From Gnetum montanum (Eukaryota > Streptophyta > Gnetopsida > Gnetales > Gnetaceae): DNA of 64,000 bases. Location: the NCBI GenBank assembly GCA_015680685.1, contig MNCI01028897.1:92580-156579 (forward strand), written 5' to 3'. A program made the translations under genes and the position numbers. The notes beneath the pieces were generated by a model. That model saw only the letters and a list, made by a program, of their open reading frames with translations, searched no databases and was not told where the DNA came from. Positions 23,026 through 35,438 of the stretch are shown one piece after another (the first letter of the stretch is position 1; every line of letters starts with the position of its first letter).

Positions 23026-23880
23026 ACTCATCTACTATTCGCTTCCTTACACCCTACATCCTACTCCCCATTTACATCACATTAGAACTATAACACATTA
23101 TTTGCATTTAGTTTAATCACTTAGTTTACCATCTGCATTGCCTACACATTTGATAGCTTAGTTTACATTTTTATTAGTGTTTCTTTAATGCATTTTCCTT
23201 CATGCATAAAAGACATCAAAGAACATAAAATCATAAAAAACTAAAATTACAAAAATAAGACGTAGCAATAGATGATCAACCATGGCCTTAAACGGGTGAT
23301 GTATGGTCTACCATGGCTTTAAACTGGCAATGCATGACCCGAAATGGTGCAAAACTATCATTGTGGCTTGAAACACCCTAAAACTAGCACAGATGGCTTG
23401 AAATGGCCTTAAAATATCACCTTTATGCCATCACAGTAGTCCAAAATGGCCTTAAATTAGCATTGGCCTTCCCACTATGGCCCTAAACTAGCATTAGATT
23501 TACAATGGCCTAGTCACAGTATCATTGCTAACACAACACATTAATTCATGGCATAGAAAATAAGCATATAAAAAGCTTTACACATTACACATGACATATA
23601 GCAAATATATTCATTAGATGTCATGTAAATATTAGTACATAGCTTAAGTAGCATCATGTGGCAAAAGTATAGCAATAATAAAAAAAAAGTCAAATAGCAA
23701 GGGTAGATCAGGTCATGCTCAACCAGTGGTCCTAGGTGAGGGTGGAGGTTCTTGTTCCTTCACCACGTCACTGTGGCCCATAGCATCTTCTGGTACCTAC
23801 CACCATAACCATATCAAATAGGAACTATTAGTAAGAAAACCTACATGATACAAGATAACTCAAAACAAAAAAAAACAATA
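23026..23880. repeat. Repeat region with TTAAACTAGCA words
   Basis: Between 23260 and 23530, copies of atggccttaaactagcat-like words recur every 30-45 bases. They match the unit of the minisatellite at 29.05-29.8 kb in the same orientation. The rest of the interval has no feature I can name. Confidence 0.5.
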
Positions 23881-26800
23881 AGTATAAAAACCCAAACTAA
23901 CCTAAGAGGGTTCCACATCAATGTCTTTTGGAGGAAACTTTCCAAGGCCAACCTTCAAGCATCAAAGAATCTTTACCTTGGAAAGCTATTTCTAGTCCTC
24001 TTGGCCAAAGTCAATCCCCACAAGGGTCTTTCCTTTCTCCATGGAGATCCATGTGGGTAGCTTCATCAAAAAGGTAGTAGAAGAAGCCTCTCTAGGAGGA
24101 GTAATAACCTACATCTCAAGAGAGTCATTTACCACCATGTGCTGCATGAATAAATCATACACCTACCTCTTTCCAATCACCTTAGAAAACATCTCAAGGT
24201 AGTGGTGTTTGGTAAACTCCTCCTTGTACCATCACAGGTACACATCATGCTCATGCTTATATTGGTTCTTGTGGTTCTTTTGTATTTACCCCCACCAGTA
24301 GACCTTTGTGCTATAATTCTTCTAATCTTGGTTCTTCTTGGCAAGTAAGTCCATCTACATCCACTCCTCAATCAGTATTCACATGGCCTCATTCTTGCCT
24401 CTAAGAGCTATCCAATATTAGGAATACTCTATCTTAAACGTATTCCAAGTGCTATGTTCTTGAGACCTAGCTACCAAGAAGTCATATCTACACTAAAGAT
24501 CATTGATCTTCATGTCCTAGTTGGCCACCCTCTCCTATAACTTATGCATGTGTTTCCACAAGTGCTCATTCAAGCACTTGTAGATTCATAACGCCTTCAC
24601 ATAGGAAAGCACACACTTGTTTGATGTCTTGTACATGCAATGAGATAGTTGAACAAATTTAAGAGGGAGATTAGGAAAGACATCCACCTTGGCCACCTTG
24701 CTCAGATTCCACTAAATCTTAGGACCTATAGGCATGCAACAAGTAATCAACCTTAGCCAAAAACTAAGCATGCAAGTAGTATAGCAACATAGTAAAGCAA
24801 CATCATGCACATATTGAGCTTAGGATCTACCTATTGTAAGTAGTCCACCTTGTCCTTAATGATTCCTTCCATGAAGGTGAATTTATTTGGCATGTCTACC
24901 CATGGCTCCATGTAGTAGGTAGATGTGGGACCACTGGTGAAGACATCTAATGCTATAACAAAATGATGCAATTAGCATATAACTGAATAGCTAAAGATGC
25001 TAGAGCAAGAAAGCAATAATAGATGAAAATCCAAGTTAATTACCTAACAAGTGCTTAGGCATGAGTCCAGCAGGCTCACCTAGCTACACACCATCAAATA
25101 GGCTATCAAAATCACCCCTAGTGGGGTGGATCAACCCCTCTTCCTCCAACTATCAAAGAGTCTCTACTTCCTTAGGTAACACATCCCCATGAGCCTTCCA
25201 CTCCTCAACTTGAGGAGGTTCTGGTTTTGCTACCACCTTAGCCATTGCTCTGGTAGCCCTCTCTCCTATCTCTATGATTAACTCATAACCATACATAGTA
25301 GATTAGTACACATATGCATGTCACTAGTTAGTTAACATCATAACATAAAAGAAAAAAATAAAAACATAAACATACAGTAATACAATATATGAATCTAACA
25401 AGTTACACATACTAACCTGCAACCTCTATGCATAAACTTTTAAGCCTAATATGAATCCTCTTACTACTTGGCCTCCAAGCCTTAGAGGTAACATCGTCTA
25501 TAAGATGTGACCTCTTAATCTTGGCCTTAGATGGCCCCACCATCTCTACAATATAACAATTCATTTTAGTCACATCCCCAATGCCAATTGGGGGACCCTT
25601 GCCCATGCCATCACACAAGTAATATGACTTCCCCATGGTACCCTTAGTTATTATGGATAGTGACTCATTGATCCCATCTGAGGAATCCTACATGCATGTA
25701 GTCATAAACATGTGCTTAGTCTATGGCTAGGAGAGTTGCTCATGGTCTTGTACAACTCATCACCCACCATCGCACACAACTAAGAGCTTTGCAAACCTTT
25801 TTAAGTATCCTATGAAGAATGCAAACTATATGTAGGACCTTGCCTAGAGGTTGAATCACAACCTAGAGATCTCTACATGCAAGCTAGTGGCAATATATGT
25901 AACTTATTTAAACCTTATACCCTCCAGTAGCACCTCCTTCACCACCTGCACCTACTCCACCCCAAGAATCTTTCCTTGGAAGAGAAACTTTACAAAGGTG
26001 TGAGCACAAAATAGAGGGTAGAGCTTCCACACCTTAGGCACAAGCACATCCTTAATTAGTATGTTATTGTAAGATCAAGTTTCCCCTAACCAATCCTCAA
26101 TATCCCCTCTATGGTTCACCTCCTTTCTAGCCATATTAATAATCATCAAGCCATCAATGAGGTGACGAAAGAGGTTGACAAAGAAGGCCATCAATGAGTG
26201 TGAGCACTACCCTCACACTGCACACCTAGGTAAAAAACTACCTAATGTCACTACTAAGAGAGTTGATAATGATGAACATTTTGACCATCAACATACTCAA
26301 GTTAAGGGCTAAGAATAGGTCCATCAACCTTGCATACATGAGTTGAGCAATAAATACATCTAAGGCTTTATGGGATAGCTAATGCTTTACACCTTTCACA
26401 TCATCATACTTCATGATGAGGGTGGACTCTACGTGGCCTATGCTAATCACAGTCACCTTGCCTAAGGAAACCTCCACTCCAACAAAGGCAAAACAATGTT
26501 AGCATCATGCAAAGGAAAACTAACAGACATACACAAGCAACTACATAAGCCAAAACATTGATGCATAAGTGGCAAAAATGGGGTAAAAGATAAGAGTGGT
26601 GCTGCAAGCATCTCCTTGGTGTTAATATCACTAGTAGTCCACTTATTATCTAACCGATCACAAGTCCTACATCACCCATATGTTTTTAGGTATCAGGTAA
26701 GATAAGTCTTCAAATCAAGCCCCACTTTCTCAAGCACAACTACTTGGACATTTGAGCTAGAAGAGAACACCTCCAAGGTACTACGGGTCAAGGCCAGAGC

Positions 26801-27400
26801 ATCTGCCTCATCATGTAGGCCCTCCTCATGAACTCTAAACCTAGCATTAACTACAATATATTACTAATCTAACATGAGTAGGTAGCATAAGACACACTAT
26901 GAAAGCTATAAGAGCACTTACCCTTCGGTGTAGTAAATAGTTCCATGTGGGTTCTAGAACAAGATGTGCATCTATGGCATGATGAAAAGAGTGTTGTTCT
27001 TATTGTATCAAGTGAGCACCATCATGTATCATATTCTAGATAGATGTTGAGTGCTCATAGGACCTCTGATTGAACCACCTATCCCATCACTGCTAGTGGT
27101 AGCTCATCTAATATGAACCTCAAAATGTCCTAGTTATCCCTAGGTAGTAATGTCTCTGTGATGGAACTAGCATCATCCACTACTATGTGTGACCACATAA
27201 CCATACTAAACTGCTACAACAAGTACTCCAGGAACTCATGACCCCTTGGCCAAAACCACACCACTTGATGACCCACCCGCATATCTGGTGCAAGCATGTT
27301 GGGAATGGATTTGCTTATGTAGCATAAGATGACCACGAGATTCATGACAATTAACATAGACTTCAACAACATCCTACAACCACTAGGAAAGAACAAAAGT
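23880..27400 (-). pseudogene. Long decayed ORF of unknown family
   Basis: The minus strand gives long stretches of protein-like translation broken by stops, with little overlapping signal elsewhere. Legible parts in order are MYARLMDLFLALNLSMLMV (about 26330), NLFRHLIDGLMIINMARKEV (about 26170), VLVPKVWKLYPLFCAHTFVK and FLFQGKILGVE (about 25970). Next come MGKSYYLCDGMGKGPPIGIG (25636 downward) and IHIRLKSLCIEV (about 25420). The last parts are CRYDFLVARSQEHSTWNTFK (about 24490) and VYDLFMQHMVVNDSLEM (about 24150). No catalytic motif or known domain is evident. Many breaks are TAG where Trp or Gln would fit. The flanks resemble LTRs, so this may be the single ORF of an undescribed retroelement. 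The function is unknown. Confidence 0.5.
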
Positions 27401-28250
27401 GTTAGTATACATACGTAGATGCAAATTTTTCCATTAAACTATCAAGTTATCAAAATTTATATAATATAACATGGACTAGTAAAAATATTCTTAATTTTGA
27501 CAATACACTTTCGGGCATGTGGGTATAGGACGTCAACCATTCCATTTAACGTGCTTGCTACTCACTAGGACACAACACATTTTCATAAGCATAGCATTAT
27601 ATTCTATAGGTTTAGCATTATGCACATTTTACAAAATTTTGGTGAATATTTTCTAACTCCAAACTACCTCAATAAAGAGCATAGTCCAAAAAATTGCAAA
27701 TATTTTCTAACTCTAGGCTATCCTAAACCTTCATGCCCTATCTCAAAAAACATTCAAAAATAATTTTAGAATTATGTAATGCCCTTTACCCATGGCAGAC
27801 TACCCTTGGCCACTACCACAACACTAATACCTACCTTGCCCATGCTTGTGCCACAAAAACAAAAAGTTTTCCATTAAAATTAAAAAGGAGAAATGTAGGG
27901 CAAACCCTTGCTACACCCATTGCCCCATGGAAAGCCATCCCAAAAATCCATCAAAATCCCTTGCATCCCCATAGCCCATGTAGAAGAACCCATGCCCATG
28001 CAAAGAAAAAACCCTTGATTCCATCAAGCCCTCCTAAATTTCCCATAAAATGATCAAAACCCTCCTAGCCATTGCACCCCTCCCTACTGCCACAATGCAC
28101 AAAAATGGTGCACAATGATAGCGCCATTTCCATGGTAAGGCATAACAAACTATGCTCCCAAACCCTCTAGAAAAGGAAAAATGGCAAAAAAATAAAAAAA
28201 GAGCAAATGGGAGAGCATAGTTAAGGTACCTAGCTAACGCTATTGATTGC
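27401..28250. other. Unassigned spacer
   Basis: No gene is supported. A plus-strand open frame at 27733-28053 is Pro/His/Lys-rich and looks fortuitous. Confidence 0.3.
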
Positions 28251-29040
28251 CTCTCTTCCATGCATGCCTATGGTAGGTAACTGAGTGCCCTCTCCCCTTC
28301 AGTGATGTTCACTAGTCCTAGGTGCAAGCATCCACTCTGGCACATCATTTTTCCAACTATGCTCTCCACTAGCAATGCATAACTGCAATGGCAAGACTAT
28401 GCTCTAGAATTTACATTTGGAAGCAAGAAAAATGACAACTTACCCATAGTAAAATGCACCTATATACCCTCCTAGGGTTATTTAATAATCCACCAACCTA
28501 GGACTACACTCCACATTGGACACCCAGTGAAGAGCATAGTTGGGTGAGTGTAGTCGAGTGAGAGTGTAGTCATCCATAATTAGCCAAAATGTTTAACCTT
28601 TTATTGTCCTATGAATGCCTGAGCCAACTTCACTCGCAAGCATGGTCAACCTTCCCTGGAATGACACGTCTTACACATCCACGGTCCACTAAGACCTAAA
28701 GCTACTATGCACATAGCCTACTATGGTCTAAAATCGGCACAAACATGCTTACCTTCCTTAATAGCTTGCATGCATACTTGGACAAATTTCATTGCATTGC
28801 TTTTTATTCATTTGTGCATATTAAATTCATTAATATAGGTGTCACTTGATGTTTTTCTAGTTGGTTTTGCATCAACACAACGTATCTATGCACAAGCAAA
28901 TCTTCTTACCTTCGGTCACTAAGGCCAATGATAATGGAGCATTTAAGCTTGCTAATAAAGATAGAAATAAGTTTTCCAATATAGTGAGATATTCATACTT
29001 GAAGTTGTATTATGCCTAACATACAACATCACACATCAAC
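28251..29040 (-). repeat. Second LTR-like block with TATA box
   Basis: On the minus strand there is a TATA-like gggtatataggtgc at about 28471-28458, then a stretch containing tggaagagaggca near 28250. That word also occurs downstream of the TATA box in the 22.3-23.0 kb block. The two may be the diverged 5' and 3' LTRs of the element carrying the 23.9-27.4 kb ORF. The similarity is short, so this is inference. Confidence 0.35.
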
Positions 29041-29049
29041 GAAATGAGA

Positions 29050-29900
29050 TAAGCACTTGTCTATTATGATGTTAAACTAGCATAGCTCATCTACTATGAT
29101 GTTAAACTAGAATAGCTCATCTGCTATGATGTAAAAATAGCAAAGCATTTCTCTACTACAATGTTAAACTAGAATACACATACTACCCATTCACTATGAT
29201 GTTAAGTTGGCATAGCATGTCTACTATAACACTAAACTAGAACAACATTCATCCACTATGATGCTAAACTGGCATAGCTCATTTACTATGATGTTAAACT
29301 AGCATAACATGCATTTTCCATGATGTTCGACTATCACACACACAGAACCCATCTGCTACGACGTTAACCTGACACATCATACATTGAATTCATCCACTAT
29401 GATAAACTAGCATAGCTCATCCACTATGATGTTAAATTGGCACAACTACACCACTCATTCACTATGATGTTAAACTGGCATAGTAACACATTCGCTATGA
29501 TGTTAAACTAGCATAGCTCATCCACTATGATGTTAAATTGGCACAAATACACCACTCATCCACTATGATGTTAAACTGGCATAGTAACACATTTGCTATG
29601 ATATTAAACTAGCATAGCTCATCCACTATGATGTTAAATTGGCACAACTACACGACTCATCCACTATGATGTTAAACTAGCATAGTAACACATTTGCTAT
29701 GATGTTAAACTAGCATAGCTTGTCCTTGATTCACAATGTTAAACTAGCACAATAGCACATGTCTACTATGATGCTAAACTAGCACAAGATTCATCTACCA
29801 CAATGCTAAATTGGCACATAGTAGTCTACTGGGACTATAAACTAGCATACCATGGTCTGGTAGGACCTTAAACTAGTAGAGATACAATCTACCAAGATCT
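29050..29900 (+). repeat. Minisatellite, about 30-bp unit
   Basis: More than twenty copies are present of a unit around actatgatgttaaactagca plus about ten bases (tagctcatcc or variants). Spacing is mostly 28-32 bases. In 29400-29720 a longer compound period also shows: the pair of half-units with ttggcacaa and acacatt recurs about every 60-120 bases. The same word family appears at 23.26-23.53 kb. Confidence 0.9.
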
Positions 29901-30047
29901 TAAATGAGGTTCATGGTTAGTCATGCATAGTACTACAAGTGAGTAAGAATACTTTTAACTCCCCCCTTCCCCTCCCCTCCAACTTTTCTAGATGATGCAA
30001 GTAGGGCTACTACAATCCTAGAATCGAGCACTTGGACTCAGTGTAGC

Positions 30048-30225
30048 CTTGGGATCACTTGCAGCATCATTACCCCCTACCATTTTGATGGTTTTTCAAG
30101 AACTTATCATCAGTTTGGCCTTTGAAGCACTTACAACATCATCATCCCTTAGCATTTTAATGGGTTTTTGAACACCTATAATTGGTATGTCCTTTGGAGC
30201 ACTCATAGCATCATCACCCTTGGTA
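30048..30225 (+). repeat. Short tandem repeat, about 72-bp unit, three copies
   Basis: The core agcatcatcaccc-ttggtattttgatggg and its variants start near 30058, 30129 and 30202. No coding function is seen. Confidence 0.6.
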
Positions 30226-31172
30226 TTTTGTTTGCATTGTGTGTTGTGTGTATTTCTTCTCTTCTGAGAGTTACGTTTGTAGGATGAAGGCTCACGTTGT
30301 CATGCAAAGATGCATCTCATCATAGCAACAAGTCACCACATTACTCTAATGTGCATGATTGGACAAGCTAAGCCACTCAAGTATGCACATCCCTCCCTAC
30401 TACCTTGTTATAGCCTACCTACACCCTTCCCTATGTCTTGATACTCTTACATTCCCCACATAGCCAAAATTTGAAACCACTGTAATTCTTACACACTATG
30501 CCTATTTGGCATCCTTTGCAAGTCAAATCGTAGAACCCAAGGTAGACATAACATAAGTTATCCAGTGGGGAGCCTCTATTAGCTGGTCAAAGCCCAAGCA
30601 AATGTAACACAAGTCATCCTTAGAAGAAAACACCTATCCTATAGATGCGACATGGTTTCACAAGCATTGAAGCAAATCCCATCTAGTGGCATGCATATTC
30701 CACATGATAGAAAGCACCCTTGAGTTAGCATTTTGCAATGTGTAGAACCAAAAGTAGGTTAACCTTATAACAAAAAATAAGCAAAAAAAACATGTCCCTA
30801 GGCAAATCAACAACACTGCAATTTCACAATTGGTCTAGCCCTGAATCCACATTAACACTCTCATGAGCATTACGATGAGAGATTAACATTTTCAAGAATA
30901 AGCCAACTTAGTGTCATGGTCACCATCAACCATACTAACTCTATATCTAGCATCATGCCATCTTCTTTGCACCATAACTCTCCTTTTATCCCTAGCACAT
31001 TACCTACACCTTCTATTGTCAGCATACCACTATTGATAGCACTCTTGAGCATGGTGCGATAACATCCAACCATGCGTGGAAGAGTGATGTTGATGCTAGG
31101 ATTATTGTGGTGTTTTGTTGTTGTTTGTCAATGTCTCTTAGGCTACTCCTCTAGACATCAACAAAGAGAGAT
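30226..31172. other. Unassigned spacer
   Basis: Neither strand shows a recognisable protein, RNA gene or repeat. Short open frames (30870-31073 minus, 31072-31263 plus) are likely chance. Confidence 0.4.
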
Positions 31173-31800
31173 TAATGAAACACCACCAAATTTAGGCTAC
31201 AACATCTTGACTATAGATTTGCCTAAGTGTCAGCATGAAGCCACATTTTGCAAATTTTTCTAAGTGCTAGGACTATGCTCTCCACTACTCTAGAGCATAA
31301 TTATTTTATTAGAGAATATAGTTATCTCAAAAACTACTTCTTTTTGTAGAATTTTCTAAGTGCTAAGACTATGCTCTCCACTGCCCTAGAGTGTAGTTAA
31401 GTATACTCAACACAAAGGCCAATTTTACAAAATTTTCTAAGTGTCAAGCTAGTCATTGTAAATTTTTTGAAGTGATGAGACTATGCTCTCCACTACTGTA
31501 GAGCATAGTCAAGCATAGTCAGCATGAAGACCTAGTTCTTGCAAAAAATTATCGAAGTGTTAAGACTATGCTCTCCACTACCCTAGAGTGTAGTGAAGCA
31601 TAGAATACTAGAATCCAATTTCTACAAGTTTTGATAAGTGCTAGAACTACACTCACCCCCATTTGAGAGTGTAGTCAACCTCCCATGAAAATCATAGTCA
31701 ACACATGGCCATTTTGTGCAAAACACTTCTAAGTGTTGGACTATGCTCTCCCCCAGTCTAGAGTGTAGTCAAGTGTAGTCAGCTAGAACAGTCTCCAAAG
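31173..31800 (+). repeat. CTAAGTG / ACTATGCTCTCCACT repeat array
   Basis: The array opens with tgaaacaccaccaaatttag, the reverse complement of the ends at 795 and near 23025. It then carries six to eight degenerate copies of a 70-80 base unit: aaattttctaagtgctaaga, ctatgctctccact, ctagagtgtagt. It is the same family as 1-795 and 22.7-23.0 kb, in the opposite orientation. Confidence 0.75.
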
Positions 31801-32952
31801 GCCTCCACAATGTAGCATTAGCATTCATCTTAGCCATGACTCACTCTAGCAAGCATAGTTAGAAAAATTCATTTTTGTTATGTCAATATTTTATCCCCAA
31901 ATTGTAACTATGCTTAATCACACACAAGACAATGAAGAGCATAGTCTAGAATAATAGTCTCCAAAGTTGCATTTTTTCATATACATTTTGGTTCCCTTGA
32001 CACACGTACATGTAGTTGTTAGTGTAGTCATAATCTCACTATCTCACAGAGTGTAGTAGAGCACAACAAAGCACAACACTGCTAGCCTCAATGAAAAGCA
32101 TAGTTGGATGGTAATGTAGTTCCACCCATCCCATTGCCACATGGTACTTTCTCCACATTTCATGCTAAAGATAGCCCTATGAATACCCCTACCTACAACA
32201 TATTTGAAGTTATCAAATCTGAAAATTGGGCAAGTCAACAAGTTGAAAGTTGGAAAAAATCAAGGCATCAACAAACCCAAAGCACATTGGTGAACTAGAA
32301 AAAGGCAAAGTTACATACCACTGTAGTTCACTGTAGGACATGACAACCCACTACACACTACAATAGCCAACCCATCAAGCATAAACACAATGGTCGAAAA
32401 TTAGTCTTTAAAGCTAAACACCCCCAAGACCATGACTATGTTGTTCACTAGAGTTGTTATACATTGCATAACTTCTCATCCCTTTTGGAATTGACTATGC
32501 TAAAGCCCACTTGGGATGGTGTTCTATTCTCTCTCGCTATGTTTCTATGCATTTCTAGCATTTATACCTACATTTATACCATCTTACTTCCATTTTCTAT
32601 CATTTTAATGCATAACCCTATTTCGGTGATGATGCCAACCTATTGACACCTTTGTTTCTTGCTAAAACCCTTAACTACACTCACCTCTATCGACACTGCC
32701 AATATTGCTTGATGCTTACCATTATTTGGCCTTTACACTGTAGCTAACTATACTATACCTTAGATGAATTTGGTACGTCCCTTTTCAATTGACAAGACCA
32801 TTTAGGACACACCATCTCCACCTCCAACAAGCCCTCACATAGACATTGGGTCAAGTTATGCACCTACAAACCTCTCAATGTTCTAATTGTTGATGTTTTT
32901 GGTCACTATAGTTCCTAGCCTCATTGTATGATATTTTGTAAACTACAAATTC
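31801..32952. other. Unassigned spacer with scattered TAGAGCATAGT words
   Basis: Sporadic copies of the preceding repeat word continue to about 32460. No gene is seen. Confidence 0.35.
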
Positions 32953-33314
32953 TGTTAGATGTAGCACTAAGATAAAATTGGTAGAGGTTGGAAGATCCAC
33001 TAAAAGCTGAGTTTATTTTCTTTTCATGTTCAAGTTTCTTTTCTCTACTTTGCTATGGCCACAACAACTAGAGGTAAATAAAATAATTTTTGTGTTCTCT
33101 TGAGTTGCTATTTTTTTAGATTTGATTTTGTGAATTCTTATAGAATGGATGAAAGTATTTTATTTCTACAAAGTTATTTCTTGTCTATTTATAAAATTAG
33201 TTTATTTTATCAATTGTTAATTAGCTAGATCTTTGAATACTTGGGCAATATAGAAATTCTTATTACTCACTTAGCTACTATTAATAGCAAGATCCTATAA
33301 TGATTTTTCTATCA
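32953..33314 (+). repeat. Copia 5' LTR
   Basis: The LTR begins tgttagatgtagc and ends ctatca, about 362 bp, followed by tt and a Met-tRNA primer site. No partner LTR was found in the window, so the left boundary rests on the TGTTAG word only. Confidence 0.6.
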
Positions 33315-33316
33315 TT

Positions 33317-33330
33317 TGGTATCAGAATAC
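33317..33330 (+). promoter_or_regulatory. Primer-binding site, initiator Met tRNA
   Basis: The sequence tggtatcagaatac is the copia-type site TGGTATCAGAGC with a change near its 3' end. Confidence 0.75.
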
Positions 33331-33773
33331 TAGGTTTTAACAAATCTACTTAGTTGTAGTCTTTATTAGATATTACATGCACCATTTTGTTCTGCTACAC
33401 TTTTCCTACCCTTACCGTATGAATATAGCATATTTCATTAGTTAATGAACAATTATCCTTTTGCAATGTCATTGATAAGTATGATATTTATCCTTTTCTA
33501 ATGTCATTAATGAGTATAATATTTATCCTTTTTTTAAAATTCTTTATTGGAAAAGAAAATAATTCAAAAGAGATTATTGATATGAATTTTTTTCATACAT
33601 ATTGAAAGTATTTCAATAGTTATGGATATTAAAGTATGAATTTTCTGTAATACTATGTTCAAAAGAAAATTTTTTCTAGAAATATGATCTAAGAATAGCC
33701 ACAAAACCTTAATCATAATGATAATGAAATCAATTGTATTATTTTAAGATTTAAATTACATGATGAAATTACT

Positions 33774-33852
33774 TAGCCTCACAGGGAAGTAAATTACTTA
33801 GCCTCAAAGGGAAGTAAGTTTGCTTACTTAGCCTCATAGGGAAGTAAGTTTT
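33774..33852 (+). repeat. Three copies of a TTACTTAGCCTC...GGGAAGTAA unit
   Basis: The unit ttacttagcctcacagggaa and its variants is repeated three times with a period of about 24-32 bases in the copia leader. Confidence 0.7.
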
Positions 33853-33999
33853 GAATAAATTTTTCTAGGCCCACAAGTATGAATTATTTATTCTACACTT
33901 GCTAGTCTTATTAATAAGTATGTTATGTAAATTCATGCAAATGCAACCTTTACCCATAGGGAGGTTGATACTTACTATTTTTCCTAGTGTGATGTATTT

Positions 34000-34698
34000 T
34001 TTGCTCTAGCAAGAGTTACTCCTACAAATTTTGTGTCGAATCATCATGTTTCAATATTAATTGGGGATAATTTTGAAGATTTGAGGGATAAAATTCTTCT
34101 TAGCTTGATATGGATGGACCTTGATTTGGCGTACTATGTGGAGATGCCTAAAACACCCATAGAATCTAGTATGCCAAATGAAAAGAGTTATTTTGACTAG
34201 TGGGAGTGATCTAACCACTTAAGCATGATGTTCATCAAAACTCATATAAACAATAACATTCAAGTTTATATCCCTAAATCTATCAAGGTTAAGGATTTCA
34301 TGTGAGCTATTGAAGAACAATTTGTAAAGTCTAATTAAGCAATAGCCAGCACTCTCGTGAACAAACTCTTAATCATGCAACTAGATAGCACTAAAGGTGT
34401 GTGCAAACACATTGGAAATAAGGGATATGGTAGCCTAATTAAAATATTTAAGGATTAACTTCCTTGAGTTATTTCTTATTAACTTCATATTTAATTCTCT
34501 CCCAAAGAGTATGAACCATTCAAAATCTCATACAACATACATAAAGAAAGTTGGTTAGTAAATGAACTTCTGATTATGTGTGTTTAGGAGGAGGAAAGAA
34601 TTAAGCATGAAAAGCTAGAAATTGCTAATCTAACCACTTAAGATAAAAGAAAGGGTAAAAAGGGAAAAAATTTTCATAAGGAAAAGAATGAAACAAGT
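34000..34698 (+). pseudogene. gag: Copia gag, broken
   Basis: The plus-strand translation shows the plant copia gag pattern: ILIGDNFEDLRDKILLSLIW, DLDLAYYVEMP, SNHLSMMFIKTHINNNIQ, AIEEQFVKSN, YEPFKISYNIHKESWLVNEL and EEERIKHEKLE, followed by a basic KRKGKKGK stretch. It forms the particle of copia elements. Frameshifts and several stops (for example after KSYFD, before AIEEQ and at KD-stop-LP) inactivate it. It leads straight into the knuckle and protease region at 34699. Confidence 0.85.
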
Positions 34699-35421
34699 TT
34701 GTCAATGAAACAACAAGATGAAAACTTTACTTATTTTTTCTATATGAAAAAGGAACACATGAAAGGAAATTGCCAATATTATAAAAAATGGCCTAAAAAG
34801 AAAGGTAACCTTATTTCCTATGTATTTCATGAATATTATTTTGTTGATGCTCGTGATAATGCATGGTGGATTGATTCTGGTTGCACAATTTGCATTTCCA
34901 CTACCATTTAAGGTTTCCTCCAACTAAGACAACCAAAGGGAAATGAATGAAGCATCTATTCAATAAATCAAATGTGTTCTCAAGTGGAGGAAGTTGGAAT
35001 ATTTAGACTAGTAATAGACTCTAGATACATTTTAGACCTTCTATATACACTTTACATTCCATCATTTTCTAGGAATTTAGTTTTAGTTTCTAGATTAGTC
35101 AAGTTTGAATACATGTTCAATTTTGAACATTCTAGTTGTAAAATTATTAAAAATAAAAACATTGTTGGTTCTAGAAAACTTTTTAATGGTTTGTATAAGC
35201 TTATTTTATATTTCAATTTTGAATATGATCTTTTAACTACACATTCATACATTAGAAATAAAAGGTGCATCATAACTGAAGAATCCACTAAGCTCTCGCA
35301 TAAAAGATTATATCATATCTCCATGGAAAGAATTAAAAGATTAGTAGATAATGGTATCTTAATGATCCTTGATTTCACTAATTTTGGTACTTGCATAAAA
35401 TGGATTAAGCAAAAAAACTAA
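34699..35421 (+). pseudogene. Copia zinc knuckle, protease and pre-integrase domain
   Basis: The first frame (34699-34911) has a degraded knuckle in which the two leading Cys are Tyr (YFFYMKKEHMKGNC), then WWIDSGCTICIS with the protease Asp at 34873. The second frame (34972-35421) has the rest of the protease (YIPSFSRNLVLVSRL, NGLYKL) and the GAG-pre-integrase domain. Its LSHKRLYHISMERIKRLVDN is the usual LWHxRLGHIS motif. TNFGTCIKWIKQKN is the Cys/Lys region that normally leads to integrase. Coding similarity to copia ends here. Confidence 0.85.
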
Positions 35422-35438
35422 TAAGACCAATATAGGAT

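Larger units (their letters stand above)
32953..35430 (+). mobile_element. Ty1/copia retrotransposon, 5' part only
   Basis: A 5' LTR with a primer site leads into gag, protease and the pre-integrase domain. The similarity ends near 35421, directly before Helitron sequence. No integrase core, RT or 3' LTR of this copy is found downstream, so it is truncated at that junction. Confidence 0.85.

Noticed and set aside
27733-28053. Plus-strand Pro/His/Lys-rich frame of 106 codons
   Set aside because: It is low complexity with no domain, opposite a region with minus-strand structure; probably chance.
29050-29900. CRISPR-like array
   Set aside because: The spacers are not unique; unit and spacer both repeat, and the context is eukaryotic. 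It is a minisatellite.
23026-31172. CACTA-type DNA transposon flanked by subterminal repeats
   Set aside because: The inverted repeat blocks are suggestive, but no CACTA terminus, target duplication or transposase motif was found, and TATA boxes favour LTR-like ends.
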